Of a stretch of 64,000 nucleotides of DNA, positions 1 through 10,850 are shown piece after piece. The position numbers and the translations under genes were made by a program. Every line of letters starts with the position of its first letter. Position 1 is the stretch's first letter. The notes under the pieces were generated by a model. It was given only the letters and a program-made list of their open reading frames with translations, made no database searches and was not told where the DNA came from. Location of the stretch: assembly GCF_028769735.1 (NCBI RefSeq), contig NC_088170.1:51989585-52053584 (forward strand). Direction: 5' to 3'. The DNA is from Zonotrichia leucophrys gambelii. Lineage: Eukaryota; Chordata; Aves; Passeriformes; Passerellidae.

Positions 1-1329
1 AACCTATTTATGTTAATGAAAAGGTCTAAATAATGGCTTGAGTGACAGATAAATACTTAAATAAATACAGAAAATGTTTCTATTTTTTTAACAAGGTTCC
101 TGAAAGAGCCTCTTCAGCTGGCACTGAAGCTTTCGCTGAAACCATGTAGAAAGATTCAAAATGTCCATCAGGAAATAGTTTTTAAAATCTCACAATTTAC
201 AGACAGCAGCAGGAGCAAGGAGTAGTCTCTGAAGCATAGGCAGGACGGATATTTTACAGCTGACATTGCCAGACAGACATACATGAACCCTTTACTCAGG
301 GACAAAATAAGCTATAAGTGAAGAGAAAAAATACCTCGGAAAAAATGTTTAGAATTTTCTTTGAGCCAAAAATCCTAATCTCTTATTGTATTTAAAGCAT
401 GGTTGCAACAGTACCAAGATAAAATAAAGCAAATATTCTGTGAACTACGATACAAGAAGTTCTAGAGTGAAAACCCATTCACAAAATATCAGATTGTCCA
501 GTCAATACAAAACTGATCTGGTTTTACTGAATGAAAACAAAACAATGATAAATTCCATTATTAAGTTCTGAGGAGGAAAAAAATCCCCAAATTTGATTAT
601 TTTGAGGTTTTACTACTGACACCACTGAACTATGAAAAAATTCTCTTGTTAACATTCATATCAATGTTCACAAAGTTGCTTCTTTCTCCTGTACAGCATT
701 CCTCAATGAGAAAATAGCTGAATTTCCACACAGAACAGGTAAAGAGTTGCCACCTGCACACAGTAGCCTGACACATATAGAAGATTAATGGGTTTTGCTG
801 ACAACAAAAGGGAATTTGGAAAACCTTTGGCCTTGACATCGCAACTCCTAACTTGCAAGAGAATTCTTCACTGATGTAAGTAGTCTTATCTACCTCGGCT
901 CTTCTGTAATGGTTTGCTGTGCCCCTGCCACAGAGGTAACCTTTCCACAATAATCAGGACTTCAAGGCGAATCACTTTCAGCATCTCGTTTACAGGAACT
1001 ATTTCTCCCTGTGCAGTCTGATGTCTACCCTCAGCCTGATCAGCCCCTTTTCAAATACCCCACAACACCTACCCTGCAAATATCCCTTTACCAAACAAGC
1101 TACCCTGTAAAAATCCAACACAGGTCCTTCTGCTGGGGTGAGACTAAGTGGAGCCTACAATTTTTAAAAAGAAAACTACATTGAGTATTTTCCTCTGCCC
1201 TTGGTTGGACTTTTAATGAACCCCGTCAGTATTAACACCTTCAGAGAAAGGCTTCAGCTCTGGTCTAGCAAATGATGATCAAGATTTTCCCAGACACCCT
1301 AGGAGAGCCTTCTCTGTTGTTTCTGCTTT
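1..1329. other. Intergenic, no gene recognised
   Basis: AT-rich unique-looking sequence left of the CpG island. The longest reading frame (630-950, minus, 106 codons) has no recognisable domain and no supporting splice or promoter context. If the island to the right is the 5' end of a minus-strand gene, this stretch would be part of its first intron; that is inference only. Confidence 0.5.
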
Positions 1330-4300
1330 CATTTGACCCTCTTCCCACCGGACTCCCGCTCCCCAGTCCGCACAGCTGTGCTCAGAGCAGGCGCGGCTGG
1401 TGCAGTCCGGTGCTCTGCAAGAGCGACTTTGCCCCCAAAAACGCAGCCGCACGCCGAAATCGTCCCGGGGCACCCGGCAGGAAAGTCCCCCACTGTGTGC
1501 GCTCCCGACCCCGGCCACGGCCCCGGCGAGCGGGCGAGTCCCCCGGGCGAGTGCCCCCCGGCGAGCATCGTTCCATATCCCGCTCTCCATATCCCGCTCT
1601 CCGTATCCGGCGCATGGCGCGCCCGTGCATTCCGCACAGCGCTCCGGGAACCGCACCCGCGCCTCCGCACGGCACACCGCAGCGAACTCCCGGACCCTGC
1701 ACCGCACCCGCGCACTCGGCACCCACCGCGCTCAGCTCCCCGCTCCGCACCCCGCGCCCGCCGCCGCCCTCTGCCCCGCCGCCCGCCTCCGCCCGCCGCC
1801 GGCGCACACCGGCGGGAGCCAGCAGCCGGCCACGCACCGCCTCTCCGCGCCGCTCCTCCGCGCTTCCCCGGCTCTCGGCGTGCCGGGCAGCTTTCCCGGC
1901 CCGAGGAAGGGCTACCGCAGCCAGGCCGGCCCCGCCCAGCGGAGGGGCCCGGGGAGCGCCCCCGGGCTGGGCGAGCCGGCTTCCCCGCGCAACTCCGCGA
2001 CCATCGCCCATCACCGCCGCGCTTCTCCCTTGAAGGGAGCCCCCTATTGTTCTCCACTTTACTTAGCCGAGCGATTTATTATTTTTTGTCTCTTCCCAGG
2101 CTCATCCGTACCCCGGCTGGCGTGTGCTGTGGAGGGATTCCGGCACAGCCTCGTCGCGGCTCTCCCCGCAGCCTCGCTCCCTCCAGCGAGCGGCCGTAGG
2201 ACGGGTTCGAGCCGCCTCCCGCCGCGGCCTGGCAGCCCAGGCGGCCCGGGGGCGAGGGACGGAGGGCACATACGGATTTCCCCGCCGAGCCCTGGTCCCC
2301 GGCCGGGAGCGCTGCACCTCCGTCAGCGGCGATGCAAAAACAAACGTCGCCTTTTATTTCCAGCCGCCGGTGATTCCTTCCTCTCCTTGCATCAACTAGT
2401 CAGCTTTAATGAGCTTCTGCTCCCCCCTCGATGCAAACCTAAGTCTCTTTTAATGAATCCCTGGTCCCAGAGGTCCGAAGCTTGCAAACTCCAAAACGCC
2501 AACGCTGGATTTCCATACACTTTGGGTCACTGATTGATTTTTACAACTTGTGTTGTACGGGTTTTGCGTTTCATTTTCTTATTTATCTGGTTTTTGTTGC
2601 TGTTGGTTGGCTTGTTTGGTTTGGATTTTTTAACCGTGTCATACATCCACCTGCCAAAACCTCGCATTCCTGCGATCAGCACATGCCAGCGCTGGGGATG
2701 CTGCTCCACGCCGAGGATAGTTAAACCCTCGCCTCCTGCCGGTACAGCCTCTCGCCCTCTTCCTCGGGAGAAGAAGCCCCCGGAGCTCGGCGGGGATCCT
2801 CCTGCCCCTTCCGTCCCCAGGGACGCGGGGGTGTCCCCGGCGGAGCCAAGGAAGCTGAGCCCACCCGGCAAGGTATGGGCTGGCTGCCGGCACCTCGCCC
2901 GACCCGGCCCCGGAGAACTTGGCGGCGGCGGGCAGGGCTGGCCCGTGCCCCCGGGGCGGCGGAAGCCCCCTCCTCCCTCCCGGCCAGCGAAACGCGAACA
3001 AGGTGGCGGGAAGAGCGGGGAAACCCCTGAACTCCCCTCCCCCGGGGGTGGGAGAAGACCCGGCTAAGACGGCCGAGGGGAGACCTCGCTGCTCGGGAGC
3101 TCCGAGATTCTCCCTTTTTGCTCGCTGCTGTGACTGCACCGTGTCCGGGATCTCTTTCGTTAGATCTGATTGGGGGAGGATATCGACAATAAAAATGATA
3201 AATAATTAACGCCAAAAAAAATAAAAGCTCCCGGCGCCACGAAGCAGGCGGAGAGGATTGCCCGGGATTCCCAGCCCAAAAATCTTAACAGAGGCAAAAC
3301 GCGCATTATTTGCCTTCTCCTGAATGCTTAAATTAAGAACTAAAGACGACACACACAGATAATACACAAATACCTTGATCGAAAAGAGTTGCATATCCAT
3401 GTTACTGTGGAGGTCCCTGGAATTATACTCGGTGTAGATCGGGAATGGCATGAGGTAATTTCTGTACCAGCCTCGTCTCAGACAGCTCCCCTCAGCAGCG
3501 TCAGCTTAATATGCGAGAGCTCAGCCTGGGACAGGTATCCAGGAGAGCGGTGTCAGTCGTGCTGTTTAACACTCGCGAACAGCCAAGCCGAACTTGCTCC
3601 ACTGACTCCTTCCTCACTTCTCCTCCCCTACTCTAAAAAAAAACCCAAAAACACCAAAAAAAAAGAACAATTCACAAGGTAACTTTTTGGGGTCAGTGGC
3701 TCAGCCCCCGTGACTATACCAACCCTCCGCTGCCTTGCCGCTCAGTCGCAGCGGCGGACACACGCACCGGCCCGGCTGAGCCGTTCACAGCCAAGCAAGA
3801 AAACACCTCAGCCCCCGCCCCCGGCCCGGCCCCCGCGCCGGCGGAGCGCTCGGCGCCAGGAGCCCTCGGCCCGGAGCCCCCGGGCGTCGGTGGGAGCGGC
3901 ACGGCGCTGCCTGCGCTTACCGCGGCTCTGGTGGGACGGGCACGGCACGGAACCACGGCACGGAACGGAACGGCTCAGCGCGGCGGGCCCGCAGCCACAC
4001 TTGTAGCTGTTCTTGGTGCTGAAGCAGGCGACGCTCGGTGGCAGGACAGAGCACGGCACGGCTCGGCTCGGCTCGGCTCGTCTGGCACGGCTCGGCTCGG
4101 CACGGCGCGGCTCGGCACGGCGCGGCACGGCACGGCACGGAGCGGCCCCACGTGAATCCCCAGCCGGTCGCGGCTGCGGCTCCGGGCCCGCCCGCCCGCG
4201 CTCGGCACCGCCCTCCCGGGCACAGCCGCTCCGCCCGGGGCGCGGTGCCGGCAGACGCGGCCGCGGGATCTCTGAGCAGGGGAAGCCGGTGAAGGCTGAG

Positions 4301-4920
4301 GCTGTGGCACCGGGGGAGCGGGAGCGAGGACAGGGACACAGAGGGATCACCGGCGCGGGCCGGGGCTGTTTAACGCGGTCTCCCCGCGGGTGCGGAGCCT
4401 CCATCCCCATCCCGCCTTCCGCGGGCGGCGGAGTCGTGTCCCCCGCCACAGGATCGATAACACAGGATAAGATTCCCGAGGCTCTTTGTCCCGACCCCGG
4501 TTTTGGCTCGCAGCTCTGATGCCGGGTGGCGGAGTTCCCATTTACCCCCCGACACCAGGGAGGTTTCGGCAGCGCGGAGCCGAGGCCACGGCCGGGAGCA
4601 CCTCGCCGTACTGCTCTGGAAGTTTGCTCCGCTCCCAGCGGCTCTGCCCAGCACACGCCACTGCCCGGGGATGCCCCGCGCCGCCGGGCCCGCGAAGCCG
4701 CGGGAGCGCAGCCCCGGCGCGGCCGCTCCGCCCGCCCGGGAGCCCCGCTCAGCCTCGGCCTGACGGCGCCACCTCCAGGGCGCTGCCCGCAACTGCACCC
4801 GCGGCGCGGCTCGGCTGCGGGACGGGGCTCGGGGCGGGGGCAGCGCGTCCGCGCGTCCGGCTCCGGACAGCGACCAGGCCTTCTCCATCCTCCCTTTCAC
4901 GCCAGGCTGAACTGCTCTCC
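1330..4920. promoter_or_regulatory. Large patchy CpG island, probable promoter
   Basis: Three very GC- and CpG-rich blocks (about 1330-2330, 2690-3080 and 3700-4900) are separated by less GC-rich spacers, in sharp contrast to the AT-rich flanks. This is typical of a vertebrate CpG-island promoter of a developmental or neuronal gene. Candidate splice signals are visible: a minus-strand donor reading GCG|GTAAGC with its GT at 3919-3918, a plus-strand polypyrimidine acceptor ending at 2100, and a plus-strand donor AAG|GTATGG at 2873. The many overlapping long frames here are expected in GC-rich DNA and are not called as genes. From human gene order (GRM8 lies downstream of the ZNF800 3' end, same strand) a minus-strand GRM8 5' exon is the best guess, but no GRM8 coding sequence is seen. 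Confidence 0.65.
4051..4142. repeat. GC-rich pentanucleotide repeat (GGCTC/GGCAC/GGCGC)n
   Basis: About 18 imperfect 5-bp units, mostly GGCTC, GGCAC and GGCGC, run almost without interruption inside the CpG island. A looser tract of related units lies at about 3935-3985. Because the unit is 5 bp and lacks stop triplets, every frame stays open. That explains the Arg/Ala/Pro/Ser-rich shadow frames across it. Confidence 0.85.
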
Positions 4921-4929
4921 TTAGAAGGA

Positions 4930-6935
4930 ACAACATCTTCCTTTGCTTTGCCCACGGCTGTCTCACTTAAAACATCATTGCAGGAAGGAGGAATTCCAAG
5001 AGCGCTTAAATATGTCCAACCAACGCTTCCATGATCATCTTTGTTGTGTTCATGTTAAAGGTCTGCCCCAGGCAAACCACAGCACTCAGACAATGCTCGA
5101 TGAGTCGTTCAAGCCTGTAACTTCTCTTATGGAAAAGGTCTCTTACAATTGCAAAATGGCACTGGGAAAACAGCCAGGTCTTAGGCAGGATATATTATCT
5201 CATGTTTGCATTTGTTTTTTCTCAAAACCTTTCATGACAGAAGATGGAGGAGATGTGGTTTCAATGATCTATCTCAGAAATCAGGAATATAGTCATATAG
5301 GTGACTCAATATCCTGATGTTCAACAGTGAGCAAAATTCCATTTAAAAACAGAAATCCTCCTTTACTCCCTTCAGGAAAATTAGCCATGCATGAGTTATC
5401 ATCAGTGTTAGATAGACCAATTTCCAACTGCATTTATACTTTGCCTCTCCAGCAGCTTAACAGAAAGTTCAGCAAAGCAAAACCAAGTGAAATCCTGAGG
5501 GCGCAGGTGATGCCTGAACTCTTGTGTGAATCTTGCAGCTGGAGAAGCAGGCTGAGGCCAGGCTGGGATACAGAAACCTCCAATGTGCTTCCAGCTTGGC
5601 CACCAACCCCAATGTAACCTGATGCCTCCCCCTATTTCTTCGGGCCACATCTTTTCTATAGCACTATTCTGAGGGCATTGAGGGTGTATCTTTTACATAT
5701 ATTTACAGTGAGTACCACAATGACTTTTTGGTGGGAATATGATAAATAAATGCATAACTGAAGTTTGCTGTGTTTTAACTAAATGCAATCAGAGAAAATT
5801 AATTGGGGAGGGGTGGGGTGGAGTGAGGCAGGGAAGATAATAAGAAGCTTCACATGCAATTGGCCATTCTGTGAGGATAGATGACACAGGAGAGAGGTAA
5901 AACACATCCATGATTCTCTGAGCAGGATTCATTCTGATTCAAACCCAACAGTAGCTAATGTCAGCTTCCACATAAGGCTAATGTCAGGGCTGGTGACAGC
6001 TACTACCTGCACAAGTAACTTGGAAGGTAAGAAATCCAGTTTTGAGGACCAAGCTGTCATAAAGGAGATCTTAAATTATGGGTTTTTATTTGTGAACTCC
6101 TGAGTGTCCCAGGCAGCATCTGACACATTACCAGCCTGGCAGGGCCATGCTAAAATGAAACATAGAGACATGGCCTGGGAGGCTGCAGGTTCAACTATTG
6201 CCTGGAATAAATGCTTTCTGAAAACCTCTTTTTAAAGCCAAGCAAAACCAAATCCATCAGTCAATCTCTATGCCTCTTTTACACAGAAGATGTTGAGCCT
6301 CTGTGTATCCAAGCAGTGATTTCAGCAAAGTAACTCATGTTCCAATGGCACTCTTCCATAACCACAATCACCAGCACAGTTTATAATGACATTCAAATGA
6401 AGCTGATTTTCTCTTAAATTCGAAATGGTGTGAAGACACTCTGAGTTCTGGATGAGGTTTTTGTTGCTGCTTACATAAGAAATGTGGCTTCCTGAGTTAT
6501 TCAAACACAGGAATTAAACCCACAAAGGCAATAAAACCTCTTGAATAATCACTGTTCAGCAAGAGCCTGCTGATTAATAGCCACTAAAGAATACAGAACC
6601 ACAAAGTCACTGACTTCCATTAAAGTGATAGTGGATACTACTGGATTCTGAGTTACAAGGTGCTACAGAAAAAGTGTTTGAATTTTTTCAAGAAACATAA
6701 TCATTAACGAAAAGAAACTTGGGTGCTTTTTGTCCACTTCTTTAAAACTAATTTTTTTACAAATTTTATTATGTGAAGAGAAAAGAAAAGGTGGAGAAAA
6801 TGCATTTCACATCAGTAACTATGAAAGAAAGCATTATCTGGAGGCCAAAGAAAATGTGCAACCATTTGTTAATAGAATATAGCTTTAGAAGGCCCCAACT
6901 GTGGCTTATTTCAAATAAACATTTCAGCAATGAGC
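4930..6935. other. Intergenic, no gene recognised
   Basis: AT-rich DNA between the CpG island and the provirus. A short plus-strand frame at 4943-5317 has no known domain. No promoter, RNA gene or clear repeat was recognised. The right edge is the abrupt junction with the truncated proviral LTR. Confidence 0.5.
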
Positions 6936-7172
6936 AATAAGCAGAGGCAGAAAGCAGAGCAGAAGCAAGAGCAGAAAAAGAGAGCAAGCAAAAGCAGCAA
7001 GCAAAAGCAGCAAGCCCAAAGCTGGAAGTAAAAAAAACCAGCTCTGTCTACTGCTTGTCTCTGTGTCCTGATAAGAGAAACCCAAACAAAACTTCCACTC
7101 TTCAGTGCCGGTCTTAAAGGCACAGAACAGATGAATGGGGATATACAAGCATCATAACGTCACCCCAGGACA
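6936..7172 (-). repeat. 3' LTR remnant (first ~237 bp of U3)
   Basis: Direct repeat of 13112-13349 with one substitution and one A-run length change. In proviral orientation it begins TGTCCTGG right after the polypurine tract, as a 3' LTR should. Homology stops abruptly at 6936, so the rest of U3, R and U5 (about 390 bp in the 5' copy) are missing and host-like sequence follows. Confidence 0.93.
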
Positions 7173-7183
7173 TTCCACCCCTT
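7173..7183 (-). other. Polypurine tract of provirus
   Basis: On the minus strand this reads AAGGGGTGGAA and abuts the LTR start TGTCC. This is the expected position and composition of the plus-strand primer for reverse transcription. Confidence 0.85.
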
Positions 7184-7458
7184 ATCCCCATATCATCAAC
7201 ATACTACAACACATCATGCATTATTCATACAAAATTTCTATCTGTTCCCCCAAAATTACAAGCAATACCCATCATGCCTTCATCACATCCCCACACTGGA
7301 CCACTGAATCCAGGCCCTATATTACAGAGCTGCAGGATTCCCCCTTTTCACTTTAGTCACTTAAAGCTCCATCTATCACTTGCTCAGACCTTCGACACTT
7401 ACACATTTCCTTCTCCATCTTCCACTTGCCCAGACCTTCAACTCTTACACATTTCCTT

Positions 7459-8424
7459 CTATCTCATGTCTGTATGGTTTAATGTACAGACAATGGCAGT
7501 AACATCCAATGAACAGTGGTATTGCACATCATTCTTACCCACAATCAGATCTCCCTGAGGTACACATCGTGTTGTTCCATCTCTTTGCATTATCCACCAC
7601 GTGCAACCTGGTCCCTGAGCAAAGACAACCCCACGAATGGGTTTGTCTGTACTCGAGGCAGAATTGATCCACACAGTCTTCCCTAACAAACCTCTGATAT
7701 GTACCACTGGGTCTCCTTCTATTACATTCAGAGACTCAGACTGGGCAGGACCTGCTCGGTTGGTGGAACCTCGGGTGTTAACTAACCAGGTGGCTTTTGC
7801 CAGATGCTGCTCCCAATTCTTGAAAGATCCCCCACCCAAAGCTTTCAACTGGGTTTTTAGTAGTCCATTGTACCTCTCCACTTTTCCTGCAGCTGGTGCA
7901 TGGTAGGGAATATGGTACACCCACTCAATGCCATGTTCCCTAGCCCAGGTGTTGATAAGGCTGTTCTTGAAATGAGTCCCATTGTCTGACTCGATCCTCT
8001 CAGGGGTGCCATGTCTCCACAGAACTTGCTTTTCCAGGCCCAGGATGGTGTTCCGGGCTGTAGCATGAGACACAGGGTAGGTTTCCAACCATCCAGTGGT
8101 GGCCTCCACCATGGTCAGCACGTAGCGCTTGCCCTGGCGTGTCTGGGGCAGTGTGATGTAATCAACCTGCCAGGCCTCCCCATACTTGTACTTGGACCAC
8201 CGCCCACCGTACCAGAGGGGCTTCAGTCGCTTGGCCTGCTTGATGGCAGCACACGTCTCACAGTCATGGATAACCTGAGAAATACTGTCCATGGTTAGAT
8301 CCACCCCTCGGTCTCGTGCCCACTTATAGGTGGCATCTCTGCCCTGGTGGCCTGAGGCATCATGGGCCCATCGAGCTAGGAATAACTCTCCCTTATGTTC
8401 CCAATCTAGGTCTATTTTGGACAC
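7459..8424 (-). CDS. pol: ERVL-like integrase (end of pol), open frame
   Basis: The longest intact proviral frame, 321 codons, encodes integrase, the enzyme that inserts viral cDNA into host DNA. The N-terminal zinc-binding part shows H21, H26, C55 and C58. The catalytic core has D88, D147 and E183 with 35 residues between the last two, the canonical D,D35E spacing, so the active site looks complete. Motifs around the second D and the E resemble ERVL integrases. The C-terminal part carries a Trp/Gly-rich segment as in retroviral DNA-binding domains. An in-frame TAA at 8442-8440 separates it from RNase H, so in this copy it is cut off from the rest of pol. The ATG at 8424 is only the first Met after that stop, not a true viral start. 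No dUTPase or env follows. Confidence 0.92.
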   Translation of the reverse strand: MSKIDLDWEHKGELFLARWAHDASGHQGRDATYKWARDRGVDLTMDSISQVIHDCETCAAIKQAKRLKPLWYGGRWSKYKYGEAWQVDYITLPQTRQGKRYVLTMVEATTGWLETYPVSHATARNTILGLEKQVLWRHGTPERIESDNGTHFKNSLINTWAREHGIEWVYHIPYHAPAAGKVERYNGLLKTQLKALGGGSFKNWEQHLAKATWLVNTRGSTNRAGPAQSESLNVIEGDPVVHIRGLLGKTVWINSASSTDKPIRGVVFAQGPGCTWWIMQRDGTTRCVPQGDLIVGKNDVQYHCSLDVTAIVCTLNHTDMR

Positions 8425-8439
8425 CCCTATCTTTGCAAC

Positions 8440-10400
8440 TTAGTCTACCTGCTCATTGTTTTGGTGCTCCTTGGTGGCCCTACTCTTGGGTACATGGGCA
8501 TCTACATGGCGGACTTTCACAGGTAGCCTCCCTACCCTGGTAGCAATGTTTTTCCACTCACCAGCAGCCCAAATTGGTTTCCCTCTACGCTGCCAGTTAG
8601 CCTTTTTCCACCTCTCCAGCCATCCCCACAGAGCATTGGCTACCATCCATGAATCAGTGTAGAGGTAGAGCTTTGGCCACTTCTCTCTCTCAGCAATGTC
8701 AAGGGCCAGTTGAACAGCTTTGAGTTCAGCAAATTGGCTTGATCCACCTTCTCCTTCGGTAGCTTGTGCAACCTGTCGTGTGGGGCTCCATACGGCTGCT
8801 TTCCACTTCGGTTCATCCCTACGATGCGACAGGAACCGTCAGTGAAAAGAGCGTAGCGTGTTTCCTCTGGGGCAGTTGGTTATAGGGAGGAGCCTCTTCA
8901 GCACGTGTCACTGGTTCTTGTTCCTCTTCATCTGTGACACCAAAATTCTCACCTTTGGGCAAATTTGTAATTACCTCCAAAATCCTGGGGTGATTCTGTT
9001 TACCTGTACAGGTGTGCTGAGCGATAACAGCAATCCACTTGCTCCATGTGGCACTGGTGGCATGGTGAGTGGAGGAACCTTGCCTCTGAACATCCACCCC
9101 AGCACCGGTAGTCGGGGTGCCAGGAGGAGTTGTGCTTCAGTGCCTATTACCTCCGAAGCAGCCTGGACTCCTTCATAGGCAGCCAGGATTTCTTTCTCTG
9201 TTGGAGTATAGTTGGCTTCAGCCCCTCTGTAGCTTCGACTCCAAAATCCCAGTGGTCGACCCCGAGTCTCCTCAGGCACCTTCTGCCAAAGGCTCCAGGA
9301 CAAGCCATGGTTCCCGGCTGCAGAGTAGAGCACATTCTTCACCTCTGGTCCTGTCCTGACTGGGCCAAGGGCTACTGCATGAGCAATCTCCTGCTTGATC
9401 TGGACAAAGGCCTGTTGCTGCTCAGGGCCCCACTGGAAATTGTTCTTCTTGCGGGTGACCAGGTAGAGAGGGCTCACGATCTGACTGTACTCAGGAATAT
9501 GCATCCTCCAAAAACCTATTGCACCCAAGAAAGCTTGTGTCTCTTTCTTACTGGTGGGTGGAGACATTGCTGTGATCTTGTTGATGACATCTGTAGGAAT
9601 CTGACGCCGTCCATCTTGCCACTTCACTCCCAGGAATTGAATCTCACGAGCTGGTCCCTTTACTTTGCTCTTTTTAATGGCGAAACCAGCTCCCAGGAGG
9701 ATCTGGATAATTTCCTTCCCTTTCTCGAACACTTCCGCAGCTGTGTTCCCCCACAATGATGTCATCAATATACTGCAGATGTTCTGGAGCCTCACCCTTT
9801 TCCAGTGCAGTCTGGATCAGTCCATGGCAGATGGTGGGGCTGTGCTTCCACCCCTGGGGCAATCGGTTCCAGGTGTACTGCACTCCCCTCCATGTGAAGG
9901 CAAACTGAGGCCTGCATTCTGCTGCCAGAGGAATGGAGAAAAATGCATTGGCTATGTCTATTAGTGGCGTACCACCTTGCTGCCTTGGACTCAAGCTCAT
10001 ACTGGAGCTCTAATATGTCTGGCACGGCAGCACTCAGTGGTGGAGTCACTTCATTCAATGCACGATAGTCCACAGTCAATCTCCATTCTCCTTCAGATTT
10101 TCGCACAGGCCAAATGGGGCTGTTGAAGGGTGAGTGGGTCTTGCTGACCACCCCTTGGCTCTCCAGCTCTCGGATCATCTTATGGATGGGGATCACAGCA
10201 TCTCGAGTGGTTCTATATTGCCGTCGATGCACTATGGAAGTGGCAATTGGCACTCGTTGCTCTTCTCCCGTCAGGCATCCTACTGCAGATGGATTCTCAG
10301 ACAACCCAGGCAAGGTGTTCAATTGCTGGATGCCCTCTGTCTCTACAGCAGCTATTCCAAATGCCCATCTGAGTCCTTTTGGGTCTTTGAAGTACCCACT
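8440..10400 (-). pseudogene. pol: Reverse transcriptase and RNase H (pol), frameshifted
   Basis: Pieces of reverse transcriptase and RNase H in three frames. The RT fingers lie in the frame ending at 9792, with a typical FNSPIWPVRK and VDYRALNEVT pair at about 10130-10060. The palm lies in a second frame with LPQGW and the catalytic YIDD at 9772-9761. Thumb and connection lie in a third frame (9795-8971). RNase H has its first Asp in an LFTDGS motif near 8845-8828 and a C-terminal half running to 8440, where an in-frame TAA ends it. Frame changes fall near 9970, at the C5 run around 9748-9752, near 9095 and near 8820. Breaks at homopolymers could be mutations or assembly errors. The catalytic motifs are present but cannot be translated as one protein. 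Confidence 0.9.
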
Positions 10401-10850
10401 TCGAAGGTAGTCTATGCCCAAAATACATGGGGCCTCTGGGCCAGTCACAATAGGATGCTTCTTCCACTCATTTCCCGTTAGGCTCACATCAGCTTCCACC
10501 AAAGTGAAATCCTGGGATCCCCCTGTCACACCAGCAATAGAAACAGACTCTGTCCCACATGTCTTGATGGGATTAACGTGCACTGCGCACCAGTATCGAC
10601 CAAGGCTTTATACTCTTGTGGTTCCGATGTGCCAGGCCAACGAATCCACACAGACCAGAAGACACGATTTTCCCTGGCCTCTACTGGCTAGAGGCAGGGC
10701 CCCTCTAAGCCTGGTTATCATTATTTCCTGGGTGTATGTTTTGGATGTTCCTTCGAGGGGATCAGACATGTCATCATCATCATACCTGGCCGTTCGGCTA
10801 CGGGCAACTGGAGCTGCTTTCCTCCTGGTGGCTTCCTTCAGTTCACGCAC
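10401..10850 (-). pseudogene. pro: Retroviral aspartic protease region (pro), frameshifted
   Basis: The protease active-site triplet DTG is encoded on the minus strand at 10597-10589. The C-terminal hallmark ILGIDYL follows in a different frame at about 10420-10400, so a frameshift lies between roughly 10590 and 10550. The upstream frame 10850-10608 is acidic and probably belongs to the gag end or gag-pro junction. Proteases of this kind cut the Gag-Pol precursor in the maturing particle; this copy is unlikely to make an active one. Confidence 0.75.

Noticed and set aside
1272..2533. Several long overlapping frames (up to 377 codons) on both strands
   Set aside because: They lie in a CpG island where stop codons are rare, overlap each other in several frames, and encode Pro/Arg/Ala-rich sequence without domains.
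3808..4656. 282-codon minus-strand frame with Arg/Ala/Pro/Ser repeats
   Set aside because: It crosses the GC pentanucleotide array, which leaves all frames open; no domain and no conservation signal visible.
6100..6200. Possible tRNA- or SINE-like sequence
   Set aside because: No A/B box pair and no cloverleaf could be drawn by eye.
7173..7458. Possible env or accessory gene between integrase and 3' LTR
   Set aside because: Only about 275 bp, with no transmembrane segment, signal peptide or long frame on the proviral strand.
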